Both the position numbers and the translations under genes were made by a program. The notes under the pieces were generated by a model, which was not told the origin of the DNA, ran no database searches, and saw only the letters and a list, made by a program, of their open reading frames with translations. From Pseudomonas sp. Irchel 3E13 (GTDB lineage: Bacteria > Pseudomonadota > Gammaproteobacteria > Pseudomonadales > Pseudomonadaceae), in contig NZ_FYDX01000001.1 in the NCBI RefSeq assembly GCF_900187455.1, positions 62,001 through 126,000 on the forward strand: a stretch of 64,000 bases of DNA, given 5' to 3'. This document shows positions 16,577-26,137 of the stretch, piece after piece. The first letter of the stretch is position 1, and each line of letters opens with the position of its first letter.

Positions 16577-17398
16577 ATGAACAAATTGACTCTCGGGGGG
16601 CTGGCCGGCGCCTTGCTCGGCCTCTCACTGTCCGCCCAGGCCATCGACCTGACCCCGGAAACCCTGCTCGACATCAACGTCGGGCTGGCCAGCGACTACC
16701 GCGTCGGCGGTTTCTCGCTGAACCAGGACGACGGCCCCGTCCTGCTCACGTCCGCCACCCTGGTGCACAAGATCAGCGGCCTCTACGCCGGCGTGTTCAC
16801 CGCCAACGTCGACATGGGCACCCAGAGCAACCGCGAGTGGGACTACTACGTCGGCATCGCCCGGCCGATCACCGAGAACACGCGCTTCTCGCTGTCCTAC
16901 GTCCGCTACGAATACCCCGGCGATAGCTGGATCAACTTCGGCGAATGGATCGGCACCCTCGGCTACCGCAACGCCACGGTAGGCTTCAAATACGCCAACG
17001 ACCTGCGCAACCCGCCGGCCCGCGCCGCGGCCGCCGCCCAGGTCGACCAGTTGATCGGCTGGGGCGTATTGCCCGCCAACGCCGCCATCACCGAACGCGA
17101 TGGGCACCGCCTGATCAGTTGGGCCGAATACGACTTCTACCTGCCGTGGCAGACCAAGCTCAACGTCCGCTTCGGCCACACCTCGACCCCGGACGACCAG
17201 GCCTGGCGCTCGGCCAGCGGCAAGTACCGCAGCGACTACAACGACTGGCAACTGGCGGTCAGCAAGCGCGCCTACGGCCTGGAATGGAAGGCCGCCTACA
17301 TCGACACCGACCTCTCCAAGGCCGAGTGCACCAACAACTTCGGCAAGGGCGGCGACTGCTCCGCCACCGTGGTGTTCTCCGCCAGCAAGCGCTTCTGA
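16577..17398 (+). CDS. TorF-family putative outer-membrane porin (TIGR02001 type)
   Basis: 273 residues with a signal peptide ending AQA at about residue 22 and a mature chain rich in alternating beta-strand pattern. It starts with the family hallmark LDINVGLASDYRVGGFSLNQDD and ends with a terminal phenylalanine (ASKRF), as expected of a beta-barrel. Typical length for the family is 220-280. It probably forms the outer-membrane entry route for the cluster's substrate. A 229-bp gap precedes it, in which no gene was seen. Confidence 0.85.
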   Translation: MNKLTLGGLAGALLGLSLSAQAIDLTPETLLDINVGLASDYRVGGFSLNQDDGPVLLTSATLVHKISGLYAGVFTANVDMGTQSNREWDYYVGIARPITENTRFSLSYVRYEYPGDSWINFGEWIGTLGYRNATVGFKYANDLRNPPARAAAAAQVDQLIGWGVLPANAAITERDGHRLISWAEYDFYLPWQTKLNVRFGHTSTPDDQAWRSASGKYRSDYNDWQLAVSKRAYGLEWKAAYIDTDLSKAECTNNFGKGGDCSATVVFSASKRF

Positions 17399-17470
17399 GC
17401 ACTGACTGAATGATGCGGGCCGCACGTCAGCGCCCCGCCACCCTACGCAACGACTGATCCGAGGATAGTT

Positions 17471-19339
17471 ATGTCCATGCCCTCCCTCACCCGCGCGCTG
17501 AGCCTCAGCGCCCTGAGCCTGGCCCTGCTGCTTGCCGGTTGCGCCGGTGCCCCGCCCGGCGGCGACGGCCTGCCGCCGTCCGACCGCAGCTTCGAAGCCT
17601 TCTGGGGCAAGCGCGTCACCGGCTACATCACCGCCGCCGATGGCACCCAACTGCGCTACTCGGTGCTGCTGCCCAAGGGCGACGGCAAATTTCCGGTGCT
17701 GATCCGGTACAGCGGCTATGACTCCGGCAGCATCGGTGGCTCGGCCTATTTGCAAGACAACGAAACCTTCTCCGTAGCCATGGACAAGGACCTGGTGCAA
17801 CGCGGCTACGCCGTGATGGGCGTGCAAGCCCGCGGCACCGGCTGCTCCCAGGGCACCTTCGACTTTCTCGGTCCGGAATACGGCACCGATGGCCGCAGCG
17901 CAGTCGAGTTCGCCGCGCAGCAGAACTGGTCCACCGGCAGTGTCGGCATGTTCGGCTGGTCGTGGGCCGGCATGTCGCAGTTGATGACCGCCTCGGAACG
18001 CCCGCAGGGCCTCAAGGCCATCGCGCCGGGCATGATCCTCGGCGATGCCTACACCGACAGTTGGTTCCTCGGCGGCGTGCCGAACCAGGAATTCACCACC
18101 ACCTGGCACTGGTTCGTCGACCAGCGCTGGGAGGCGGTGAAGGCCAGCGCGAAAAGCGAAGGCGACGAGCGCTGCATCACCCAGGTGACGGAGAACCAGG
18201 CCAAGGTGGTCGACACCTCGCTGATGTACCAGATGCTCCGTCACCCGCAGCACGATGAATGGATGAAACAGCGCGCCCCGCGCGACCGCGCCAATCTTGT
18301 GCAGGTGCCGGTGCTGTCGATGCAGGCCTGGCAGGACGAGGCGGTGCTGGCCCGCGAAGGCTTCTACCAGGAGCGACTCGACCCGAAAAAGCTCTGGATG
18401 GTGCAAACCAGCGGCGGCCACAACCTCTACGAGTCTGAGCGCTTCCGCAAAAAGCTGTACGCCTTCCTCGACCACTTCGTCAAAGGCGAGCAGAACCAGT
18501 TCGAAAGCACCCCGCACCTGGAAATCTGGCAGGAAACCGTGGCCGACGACCGCAGCGGCCGCCATCAGGCCAACGAAAGCGCGCGCCCCGGCTGGACCAT
18601 CGAACGCAACCAGTACCCGCTGGCGGTGAAGCCGGTCAGCTTCGCCCTGAGCGAGGGTGGCGAATTGATCCAGGGCGGCAAGGGCACCGGCAAACCGGAC
18701 GCGTATATCTACCCGATCCCCGGCCCGGACGTGAACACCTACCTCAAGGACCATGCCTGGGGCTGGCAGCACCCGCTGTGGCGTGACGGCAGCCTGGCCT
18801 ACACCAGCGCGCCGTTCGAACGCGACTTCCTCAGCTACGGCAGCGGCAGCGCGGACATCTGGCTGTCGACCTTCCTGGCCCCGGACACCGATGTGCAGGT
18901 GACCATCACCGAAGTGCGCCCGGACGACAAGGAAGTGTTCGTCCAGCGCGGCTGGCTGCGCATGTCCAACCGCAAGCTGGACGACAGCAAGTCCAGCGAG
19001 TTGCGGCCACAACAGCTCAACGACCCGGACGGCATCCAGCCAATGCTGCCGAACGTGCCGGCGCTGGGCCGGGTGGAAATCCCGCCGTTCTCACACCCGT
19101 TCCGTGAAGGCTCGCGGCTGCGCATCTGGATCGACGCGCCTTCGCGCACCGGTGGCTACGGCTTCGCCTACTACGCGCTGCCCAGCCGCAACACGGTGTT
19201 CCATGACGCGGCGCACCCTTCGCGCCTGGTGCTCGGCGAACTGACCGGCGTCAGCGTGCCGCCGGACCTGCCCGAGTGCAATTCACTACTCAAACAGCCT
19301 TGCCGCCACGATCCGCTGTCGTCCTGGCCGCCGTTCTGA
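17471..19339 (+). CDS. CocE/NonD-family hydrolase lipoprotein (X-Pro dipeptidyl-peptidase-like)
   Basis: 622 residues. The N-terminus is a lipoprotein signal with lipobox LLAGC (C24), so the enzyme is probably membrane-anchored in the periplasm. The alpha/beta-hydrolase core has the nucleophile elbow GWSWAG with S164, preceded by the ARGTGCSQG oxyanion-type motif shared with cocaine esterase. The C-terminal third is a jelly-roll (DIWLSTFLAPDTDVQVTIT). The family hydrolyses esters or N-terminal dipeptides. It follows the porin by 72 bp, suggesting extracytoplasmic first cleavage before uptake. The substrate is unknown. Confidence 0.9.
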   Translation: MSMPSLTRALSLSALSLALLLAGCAGAPPGGDGLPPSDRSFEAFWGKRVTGYITAADGTQLRYSVLLPKGDGKFPVLIRYSGYDSGSIGGSAYLQDNETFSVAMDKDLVQRGYAVMGVQARGTGCSQGTFDFLGPEYGTDGRSAVEFAAQQNWSTGSVGMFGWSWAGMSQLMTASERPQGLKAIAPGMILGDAYTDSWFLGGVPNQEFTTTWHWFVDQRWEAVKASAKSEGDERCITQVTENQAKVVDTSLMYQMLRHPQHDEWMKQRAPRDRANLVQVPVLSMQAWQDEAVLAREGFYQERLDPKKLWMVQTSGGHNLYESERFRKKLYAFLDHFVKGEQNQFESTPHLEIWQETVADDRSGRHQANESARPGWTIERNQYPLAVKPVSFALSEGGELIQGGKGTGKPDAYIYPIPGPDVNTYLKDHAWGWQHPLWRDGSLAYTSAPFERDFLSYGSGSADIWLSTFLAPDTDVQVTITEVRPDDKEVFVQRGWLRMSNRKLDDSKSSELRPQQLNDPDGIQPMLPNVPALGRVEIPPFSHPFREGSRLRIWIDAPSRTGGYGFAYYALPSRNTVFHDAAHPSRLVLGELTGVSVPPDLPECNSLLKQPCRHDPLSSWPPF

Positions 19340-19347
19340 CCCTCGCG

Positions 19348-19370
19348 CCACCCGCGACGGACGCGGGTGG
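19348..19370 (+). terminator. Hairpin after CocE-like gene
   Basis: A perfect 9-bp inverted repeat CCACCCGCG/CGCGGGTGG with a 5-base loop lies ten bases after the stop codon. It lacks a following T-run, so it may stabilise the mRNA end or act as a weak terminator. Confidence 0.45.
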
Positions 19371-19399
19371 CCCACCCCTCATTGCCACGAGCTGAAACC

Positions 19400-19969
19400 A
19401 TGAAAGCACTCAAGACGCTGCGCCTGCTGTGCCTGTTTCTCGCCGCGATCTGCCTGTCACCGGCCCAGGCGCTGGAACTCAAGGAAAAAATCCCCAAGCG
19501 TCTGGACAACCAATTGGTCATGCAGATCAGCGTCCAGCTCGGCCCGCGCGAAGACATGGGCAAAGGCCCGGACGGCATGCGCATCAACTACCCGATCATC
19601 GGCGGCAGCTTCACCGGCAAGGGCGTCAAGGGCACCGTCGTTCCGGGCGGCGCCGACATGTCGGTGACCCGCGACGACGGCGTCACCCTGATCAACGCGC
19701 TGTACCGCCTGAAGACCGACGACGGCCAGCTCATCATCATCGACAACCCGGGCATCTGGCGCCTCAACGAATCCGGGCTGGCCAAGAAAGCCAAGGGCCT
19801 GGAACTGCGCGACATGCAGGAAAGCGATTTCTATTGCCGCACAACGCCGCGCTTCAAGACCCAGCCCGGCGCCAATGCCTGGCTCAACGACTATGTGTTC
19901 GTCGGCACCATCGACGGCATCAGCGAGCACGAAGTGCTGATCAGCGTCTACAAGGTTGGCGGCGTCTGA
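19400..19969 (+). CDS. Exported DUF3237-family protein
   Basis: 189 residues with a Sec signal peptide ending SPAQA (about residue 25). The mature domain resembles DUF3237 (LIYELRIQIG-like opening, here [21 protein letters not shown]; central [23 protein letters not shown]). The family forms a small beta-barrel of unknown function and is common in catabolic clusters. It lies between the CocE-type hydrolase and a strong terminator, making it the last gene of the putative NylB-like cluster. The periplasmic location is inferred from the signal peptide. Confidence 0.78.
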   Translation: MKALKTLRLLCLFLAAICLSPAQALELKEKIPKRLDNQLVMQISVQLGPREDMGKGPDGMRINYPIIGGSFTGKGVKGTVVPGGADMSVTRDDGVTLINALYRLKTDDGQLIIIDNPGIWRLNESGLAKKAKGLELRDMQESDFYCRTTPRFKTQPGANAWLNDYVFVGTIDGISEHEVLISVYKVGGV

Positions 19970-19977
19970 TGCTGCCA

Positions 19978-20019
19978 GGGCGCACGCACTCCGCTCCCTG
20001 GCGTGCGCCCGTTTTTTTT
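19978..20019 (+). terminator. Strong Rho-independent terminator
   Basis: A perfect 10-bp stem GGGCGCACGC/GCGTGCGCCC (19978-19987 with 20001-20010) has a 13-base loop and is followed by G and eight T residues. It ends the transcript of the DUF3237 gene. It also shows that the chemoreceptor downstream is a separate transcription unit. Confidence 0.9.
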
Positions 20020-20049
20020 CCGTTGGGCAGTCGTACCGCGAGGCGCACC

Positions 20050-21690
20050 ATGCTGAGCCTGAGAAACATCGCAATCGAAAGACGCCTGTGGCTGATCCTG
20101 GCGATCGCCATGCTGACCATCGCCGTGCTCATGGCCCTGGTCCTGGTCCAGATCCGCGCGGGTTTGTACGGGGCCAAGATCTACCAGATCCAGACCGCCG
20201 TGGAGAACACCGCCGGCATCCTCCAGCGCTTCCATCACCTGCAGCAGCAAGGGCTGCTGAGCGAGGAAGAGGCACAACAACAGGCGCGGGAAATGATCCG
20301 CGGGCTGCGCTATGACCGCACCGAGTACTTCTTCATCCAGAGCCTCGGCCAGCGGATGCTCCTGCACCCGATGAGCCCGGCCCTCGAAGGCCAGGACGTC
20401 AGCGGCCTGAAAGACGCCAACGGCCTGGCGATCAACGGCGAGATGCTGAAGATCGCCCAGGGCGCCGGCAAAGGCATCGTCGAATACAGTTGGACGAAAC
20501 CCGGCGGTGCCGGTGCGGCGGACAAGATCTCCTATGTCGAACTGTTCAAGCCCTGGGGCTGGATTCTCGGCAGCGGCGTGTACATCGACGACATCCAGGC
20601 CCGCTTCCACTACGAAGTGCTGCGCATCGGCGCCATTGGCCTGGCCTTGTCGGCGCTGCTGGTGCTGGTGACTGCGCTGATTTCCCGAGGCATCGCCCGG
20701 CCGTTGAAAAACACCGTGCAGGCCATGGCCGAAATCGCCCGGGGCAATGGCGACCTGACCCGCCAACTGGCGACCGATGGCCGCGACGAACTGTCCGGGC
20801 TGGCGCGTGACTTCAACAGCTTCACCGCGACCCTGCGCGGCATCATCGGCGACATGCGCATCGCCGCGACGGCGACCGACGAAGCCGCGCAGACCATCCA
20901 CGACAACGCAACGTCCGCCCGGCAACAGAGCGCGCTGCAAGCCCAACAAGTGACGCTGGTCGCCACCGCGCTCAATGAAGTGACCTACAGCATCCAGGAC
21001 GTCGCCAGCCACGCGCAGGCGTCGGCGAAAGAAGCGTCCGATGCCGAATCCCAGGCGCTGGACGGGCTGAAGAACGTCGAACTGACCCTGCGTGAAATCG
21101 ACGGGCTGTCGACCCTGATCAACAGCGGCGTCGAAACCATCAATTCCGTGGCGCAGCAAAGCGAACGGATCAGCTCGGTGCTGGCCATCGTGCGCGCCAT
21201 CGCCGAACAGACCAACCTGCTCGCCCTCAATGCCGCCATCGAGGCGGCACGGGCCGGCGAACAGGGCCGCGGCTTCGCCGTGGTGGCCGATGAAGTGCGC
21301 CTGTTGGCGCAGCGCACCCAGGACGCCACCACGGAAATCCAAGGGATGATCGGCGAACTGAGCGTCAGCAGCGGCAACGCCGTGGCGATGATCAGCCAGA
21401 CACGCACGCTGTCCGGCCACACCGTCACTCAGGCCAGCCTGGCCGGCGAGCGCTTGCGCGCCATCGTCGAGTCGTTGCGGGCCATCGCCCTGCAAGGCAG
21501 CAGCGTGGCCGAGGCGACATTGCAACAGTCACTGGCCGTCGAAGACATCAACCGCAACCTGTCCAGCGCTGCCGAACAGGCCAAGCAAGCGGCCGAGTTC
21601 GCCCAGCGCACCCGCGACCTGAGCGACCGTCTGCATGCGGGTTCCAGTGATCTGAAACTTACCTTGAACCGCTTCAGGATCGAGCACTGA
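20050..21690 (+). CDS. Methyl-accepting chemotaxis protein with single Cache sensor
   Basis: 546 residues. The order is a membrane helix (about 14-36), a periplasmic sCache_2-type sensor (segments [46 protein letters not shown]), a second helix (about 195-215), HAMP, and a cytoplasmic signalling domain with the hairpin [20 protein letters not shown]. sCache_2 receptors usually sense organic acids or other small metabolites. The ATG at 20050 was chosen because an alternative at 19969 would read through the terminator at 19978-20019. Its place beside the hydrolase cluster suggests, but does not prove, that it senses the same substrate. Confidence 0.92.
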   Translation: MLSLRNIAIERRLWLILAIAMLTIAVLMALVLVQIRAGLYGAKIYQIQTAVENTAGILQRFHHLQQQGLLSEEEAQQQAREMIRGLRYDRTEYFFIQSLGQRMLLHPMSPALEGQDVSGLKDANGLAINGEMLKIAQGAGKGIVEYSWTKPGGAGAADKISYVELFKPWGWILGSGVYIDDIQARFHYEVLRIGAIGLALSALLVLVTALISRGIARPLKNTVQAMAEIARGNGDLTRQLATDGRDELSGLARDFNSFTATLRGIIGDMRIAATATDEAAQTIHDNATSARQQSALQAQQVTLVATALNEVTYSIQDVASHAQASAKEASDAESQALDGLKNVELTLREIDGLSTLINSGVETINSVAQQSERISSVLAIVRAIAEQTNLLALNAAIEAARAGEQGRGFAVVADEVRLLAQRTQDATTEIQGMIGELSVSSGNAVAMISQTRTLSGHTVTQASLAGERLRAIVESLRAIALQGSSVAEATLQQSLAVEDINRNLSSAAEQAKQAAEFAQRTRDLSDRLHAGSSDLKLTLNRFRIEH

Positions 21691-21694
21691 GTAT

Positions 21695-21750
21695 CGCGAG
21701 CAAGCTCGCTCCTACGGTAATGCGGTCCTGTAGGAGCGAGCTTGCTCGCG
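21695..21750. repeat. REP pair (21-bp inverted arms)
   Basis: A perfect 21-bp inverted repeat, CGCGAGCAAGCTCGCTCCTAC (21695-21715) and its complement (21730-21750), has a 14-base spacer. It is the standard Pseudomonas fluorescens REP doublet, located just after the chemoreceptor stop. The same 21-mer arms recur at 47680-47740 in the opposite order. Confidence 0.92.
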
Positions 21751-21788
21751 AGAGGCTCCCCTTTTTCACACCGACACCGAGCACGCCA

Positions 21789-23531
21789 ATGAAACGACTT
21801 TCCACCACCCTCTGCGCCCTGCTGCTGGCCCAGTTCACCGGCCATGCCCAAGCTGCGGCCGACCTCATCCTGGTCAATGGCCAGATCTTCACCGCCGACC
21901 AGCACCGGCCACAGGTCCAGGCCATGGCGGTCGAGGGCGACAAGGTCGTCGCCACCGGCAGCAACGAGCAGATCCGCGCCCTCGCCGATGCCGACACCCA
22001 GGTACTCGACCTCGCCGGCAAGCGGGTCATGCCGGGCCTGATCGACACCCATTCCCATGCCATTTTCGGCGGACTCTCGCTGTCGGCGGCGAACCTGCAG
22101 GATGAAGTCGTCGCCCTCCCCGAACTGGAGCAGCGCCTGCGCCAATGGCGCGACAACGGCCAGGCCCGCCTGGGCGCGGACACCTTGCAAGTGCAGGGCA
22201 TGAACTCGGGCTACTGGGCCCAGGCCGAAGCGCTGGGGCGGCTCTTCAACCAGGGCGAATGGGCCACGACCCCGATCATCCTGATGGGCAGCGACCACCA
22301 CACCGCCTGGGTCAACGCCCGGATGCTCGCCGTCGCCGGCATCGACAAAGCGTTGCTGGCCAGCCTCGACGCAGCCGAGCGCGACACCATCGGCGTGCTG
22401 GCGAATGGCGAGCCCAGTGGTTTCCTGGTGGACGCGGGCTGGGACCGGGTCTCGGCCGTGCTGCCGCCACTCGACGACGCCACCCTGCTCAAAGGCGCCG
22501 AAGCCGCAGTCCGCTACAACAACAGCCTCGGCATCACCGGCTGGATGGACCCGGCGGCCAACACCTCGCCGGGTCAGGCAGTGTTCGCCATCAAGCCCAC
22601 GGCAACCACCGTCGGCGTGCTGCCGGGCTACAAGGCGCTGGGCCTCAAGGGCCAGTTGAGCGCCCACGTCGCCGCCTTGCTGGTGGCCAACCCGAAAAGC
22701 CGCCCCGCCGACCTGGAGGTGCTGGAAACGGTTCGCCAGCAGTTCGCAGGCGTGCCCAACCTGACCCTGCCGGGCATCAAGATCTTCGCCGACGGCGTGC
22801 TGGAATTCCCCGCGCAGAGCGCCGCGGTCATCTCGCCGTACAGCAACAGCCACAAACAGGGCGAACTGCTGTTCGATCCCGAGCACTTCGGCGAATTGGT
22901 CACTGCTGCGGACAAACGCGGCTGGCTGGTGCATATCCACGCCGTCGGCGACCGTGCCGTGCGCGAATCGCTCAACGCCTTCGAACAGGCCCGCGCCGCC
23001 GGTGACAGCGGGATTCCCCACTCCATCACCCACCTGCAACTGGTCAACCCGAAAGAGTTCACCCGCTTCAAGCCGCTCAACGTGATTGCCTCGATGCAAC
23101 TGCTCTGGGCGATTGGCGACGACTACGCCATCGACATGGTCAAGCCTTACGTCAGCGCCTTCGCCTTCCGCTTCCAGTACCCGGCCCGCTCGCTGCTCAA
23201 GGCCGGCGCCACCATCGCCGGCGCCAGCGACTGGCCGGTATCGTCCGCCAACCCATGGCTGGCCATCGCCCAGGCGACCACCCGGCGCGGCAGCAAAGGC
23301 GTGCTCAACCCCAAAGAAACCATCCCGCGCGAGGTGATGTTCTACGCCTACACCCTGAACGCGGCGAAAACCATCCGACTGGAAGACCGGATCGGCTCGC
23401 TGGTCAAAGGCAAGCAGGCGGATTTCGTGGTGCTGGACCGGGATGTGTTTACCGTCGACGAGCAGGCCTTGGCCGAGACGCAGGTGGTGCAGACCTGGTT
23501 TGGCGGGAAGGAGGTGTATCGGCAACCATAG
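21789..23531 (+). CDS. Exported amidohydrolase (YtcJ / amidohydrolase-3 type)
   Basis: 580 residues with a Sec signal peptide (ending GHAQA, about residue 23). The metal-dependent amidohydrolase fold is shown by VMPGLIDTHSHAIFGG (HxH pair), VHIHAVGDRAVRESLNAF, SITHLQLV and GASDWPVSSANPW. The N- and C-terminal segments VNGQIFTADQ and KQADFVVLDRDVF form the small beta-domain. YtcJ-like enzymes hydrolyse amide, carbamate or formyl bonds; most are cytoplasmic, whereas this one is exported. It stands alone after the REP doublet and could contribute to the neighbouring amide/ester cluster. The substrate is unknown. Confidence 0.9.
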   Translation: MKRLSTTLCALLLAQFTGHAQAAADLILVNGQIFTADQHRPQVQAMAVEGDKVVATGSNEQIRALADADTQVLDLAGKRVMPGLIDTHSHAIFGGLSLSAANLQDEVVALPELEQRLRQWRDNGQARLGADTLQVQGMNSGYWAQAEALGRLFNQGEWATTPIILMGSDHHTAWVNARMLAVAGIDKALLASLDAAERDTIGVLANGEPSGFLVDAGWDRVSAVLPPLDDATLLKGAEAAVRYNNSLGITGWMDPAANTSPGQAVFAIKPTATTVGVLPGYKALGLKGQLSAHVAALLVANPKSRPADLEVLETVRQQFAGVPNLTLPGIKIFADGVLEFPAQSAAVISPYSNSHKQGELLFDPEHFGELVTAADKRGWLVHIHAVGDRAVRESLNAFEQARAAGDSGIPHSITHLQLVNPKEFTRFKPLNVIASMQLLWAIGDDYAIDMVKPYVSAFAFRFQYPARSLLKAGATIAGASDWPVSSANPWLAIAQATTRRGSKGVLNPKETIPREVMFYAYTLNAAKTIRLEDRIGSLVKGKQADFVVLDRDVFTVDEQALAETQVVQTWFGGKEVYRQP

Positions 23532-23670
23532 GCAACGGGCTGAAAGGGAATTGTTGTTTCGCGATGGCGCATTGATATCTATGTGCTATTACTTCTGTTC
23601 CTCGACCTTGCAATGGAACTGCAAAAGTCAGGCGTGAGGTCGCCAGTAATATCGCGCAAAAGGAATTGCC

Positions 23671-24813
23671 ATGAGTGAAACAGCAAGGACACAGGCCGCC
23701 GCATCGGTTGGTCCATGGAGCAAGCTCTATGAACTCAAAATCGAATTCGCGGACGACGGCGTCCCTAATGCCGGCAAAATCTACAAGAATGGCTATCAGC
23801 AGATCGGAGTGCTGCTGACGGCCAAGCCGACAGACGACCAGGGCAACCCGCTGACCGAAAGCAACAGCCCCGGCATCACCGCGCTGGTACGCCGCGCCCT
23901 GGGGTTGGTGGACTACAAGGACGCCAGCCGGCTGCAGTTCGTCCAGGCCGGCAACACCGGCGCACACTGGTGCTACACCGACACGGCCAACGGATTCACC
24001 ACAGGCAGTTCGATGAACACGTTCCTGTTCAGCACAGGCTCCGTGGATGATGCGGACAGTGACGTGCTGCAATTCAGTTTCTACGTCATGTGCCCGCCGG
24101 CTGAACATGCCGCGACCATTGCCATCGCCGCGCAAGCCGATGTGCCCAACCCCGACGGCGGCGGTACCTACTCGGTGACCACGCGTGGCGTCGAACCCAA
24201 CGATTTCCCAAAGAACACGCTCAGCATCGCCGCCGTGCCGCCGGTTCGCTACACCGACCTCAACACTGACCTGGCCTCGTTCCAGGCCTATCAGGATCCG
24301 GACAACAGCGAGACGCAAAAGATCGTGGCGCGCAACCATGTGTTTGCCTGCCGCGAGCCAGGCCATGAGTTCATCCGCTTCGACATCGCCCCGGCCAGCG
24401 TCGGCGAGTACTGGCATGTCTTCGACGAAAGCACCGCTTACCAGAACCCCGGCGAAGCATTCAAGCGCTACCGCAAATTCAACATCGCCTATGCCTGGAG
24501 CAAATCCAGCCCAGCGCAACAGCAGGTGTTCGGTCTGAAGGATCAACCGGGTAGCGCGTCCCACTGGTGGCCGGTTCAGGTCAACCAGGATGACAATTCC
24601 TTCTATTTCACCGTGGCCGAGTACGACACGACCCTGGGCGGTGGCCGCGGCTTCGGTTACCCCGGTTCGCCGGTCAACGTCTCTTCGCCGGCTAGCGGCG
24701 GCAAGTCCAATGTGTATTTCACCGTGTGGGATCAGTTCGGCAACTCAGGGGACTTCACCCCGGAAACCGAGGGGCTTCTCGATGATTTCAAGGTAAAGCC
24801 GGGCAGGTCCTGA
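23671..24813 (+). CDS. Unknown protein A of the RHS locus (paralogue of the next gene)
   Basis: 380 residues not recognised as any named family, with no signal peptide or membrane segment. It shares several blocks with the product of 24874: G-x-[IL]-Y-[KR]-N-G near residue 30-36, followed by Q-[IV]-G-V; W-C-[YF]-[TS]-D-x-x-N-x-F near 105; and F-[SQ]-F-Y-V-x-C-P followed by IAIAAQ near 145-160. This indicates ancient duplication. The sequence is rich in beta-strand-forming and Gly/Ser/Thr/Asp residues, suggesting a beta-sandwich. AAGGA precedes the ATG. It heads a three-gene unit with its paralogue and the RHS gene, so a role in RHS delivery, folding or adhesion is plausible but unproven. Confidence 0.85.
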   Translation: MSETARTQAAASVGPWSKLYELKIEFADDGVPNAGKIYKNGYQQIGVLLTAKPTDDQGNPLTESNSPGITALVRRALGLVDYKDASRLQFVQAGNTGAHWCYTDTANGFTTGSSMNTFLFSTGSVDDADSDVLQFSFYVMCPPAEHAATIAIAAQADVPNPDGGGTYSVTTRGVEPNDFPKNTLSIAAVPPVRYTDLNTDLASFQAYQDPDNSETQKIVARNHVFACREPGHEFIRFDIAPASVGEYWHVFDESTAYQNPGEAFKRYRKFNIAYAWSKSSPAQQQVFGLKDQPGSASHWWPVQVNQDDNSFYFTVAEYDTTLGGGRGFGYPGSPVNVSSPASGGKSNVYFTVWDQFGNSGDFTPETEGLLDDFKVKPGRS

Positions 24814-24873
24814 TCACCCCTGTGATCCCGATGATCGACCTGAACAAACCTTCCAATACTTACGGTGAATACC

Positions 24874-26013
24874 ATGCACGCATTGCAATCAAGAGAAGAA
24901 ATCGCCGCCAGCATCGACCAGAACGCCTCGGCGGCGAGCAATAGCTGGGCCGGAATCGACAAGCTATCCATTCATTTCAGCGACAACCCGGGCACCTCCG
25001 GGGGCCAGTTGTACCGCAACGGCAAGAACCAGGTCGGGGTCACGGTGCAAACCCGTGCGGTAGACAGCCGCAGAAACTGGATCATCCCGGACCAGGACCT
25101 GCTCCAGAGAATATTCAGCGCCTTGTGGCTGGTGAACGGGGAAAACCTGGCGCAGTTTTCCTGGAACAACGGGCAGCAGAATAACTGGTGCTTCAGCGAT
25201 GTCCGCAACGCGTTTCTGACCACGCCGTCCGGGGGGGCCGCGGTTGTCCGTGAGCAGCACAGCTTGAGCGCGACGGTTGGCGATGATGGCACCATCTACT
25301 TCCAGTTCTACGTCACCTGTCCTTACCAGGTGACCCTTGCCAGCATCAGCATCGCCGCACAGATCAAAGGCGTGCCTGACGGCCATGGCGGTAGCCAGAA
25401 CATGGATTGCGCGGGAAAAACCAGCGGCATCACAGCCAGTACGGTGTCGATCACATCGCACGAACCGCCCAATTTTTCCCCGTCAGAGCTGCAATATTTC
25501 CCGACTCGGACCATCGTCAACGGCGATGCGCCCTCCAACCACAAAGACTCCAAGAACTGGCTGTTCGAGTACCAATGGTCCGCCCCCCCGGCGTTCCCCA
25601 TCCACAGCGCGGAATGGGTGAGCGGCGAAAACTGGACGTATTACACCAACTTCCAGTGTGGTAACCCGAAAAGTGGCTACCTATGGATGGCCGGTGGCCG
25701 TATCCACCTGCCCGGAACGACCTACAACGGCAACACCCAGAGCTATTTGCTGAGCAATTACTGGTACAGCGGTTCGGTGGATCGGCCCTTTAGCGTGACG
25801 ACGGCCAACAACGCCATAAAACTGACCCGTTTCATTACCGGCAACTACTCCTACATCGACGGCGATGCCGGCAACTTCAACCGTACCGGGGATCACCAGG
25901 TCAAGGTGACGGACATCTATGGCACGGTGCGCTGGTTGACCATCCGCGCCTTTACCACCGCCGACGAGGGCAACCGCCCGCCCATCACCAGCGCCATTGA
26001 CACCCACGGCTGA
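24874..26013 (+). CDS. Unknown protein B of the RHS locus (paralogue of the preceding gene)
   Basis: 379 residues; an in-frame GTG at 24865 could add three. It shares conserved blocks with the 23671 product: QLYRNGKNQVGV, WCFSDVRNAF, YFQFYVTCPYQ, ASISIAAQIKGVPDGHGG. The C-terminal half differs more, with many aromatic residues (EWVSGENWTYYTNF, YLLSNYWYSGSVDRPF) typical of extracellular or carbohydrate-contacting beta domains. No signal peptide or membrane helix is visible. It ends 124 bp before the RHS start. The function is unknown. The two paralogues may form a hetero-oligomer or be alternative partners of the RHS protein. Confidence 0.85.
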   Translation: MHALQSREEIAASIDQNASAASNSWAGIDKLSIHFSDNPGTSGGQLYRNGKNQVGVTVQTRAVDSRRNWIIPDQDLLQRIFSALWLVNGENLAQFSWNNGQQNNWCFSDVRNAFLTTPSGGAAVVREQHSLSATVGDDGTIYFQFYVTCPYQVTLASISIAAQIKGVPDGHGGSQNMDCAGKTSGITASTVSITSHEPPNFSPSELQYFPTRTIVNGDAPSNHKDSKNWLFEYQWSAPPAFPIHSAEWVSGENWTYYTNFQCGNPKSGYLWMAGGRIHLPGTTYNGNTQSYLLSNYWYSGSVDRPFSVTTANNAIKLTRFITGNYSYIDGDAGNFNRTGDHQVKVTDIYGTVRWLTIRAFTTADEGNRPPITSAIDTHG

Positions 26014-26137
26014 TGCTGCGAGGGGCGGTGCCCCCACGCACCGCTCCGCTCCCCCGAACCTGAACTTCTACCCCCCTCGCGCAGTGCCATCGGTGCCGCG
26101 CGACGGCAACGCACGCGCAATCGACAGGGAGTTTTGC

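Noticed and set aside
16625..19012. A long open frame (about 795 codons) on the minus strand
   Set aside because: It lies antisense to the TorF-like and CocE-like genes and shows no domain, start site or signal; long antisense frames are expected from the high GC3 of the real genes.
19969..20049. Upstream start for the chemoreceptor at the TGATG overlap
   Set aside because: The coding would run through the terminator at 19978-20019, and the extra residues are not typical of an MCP.
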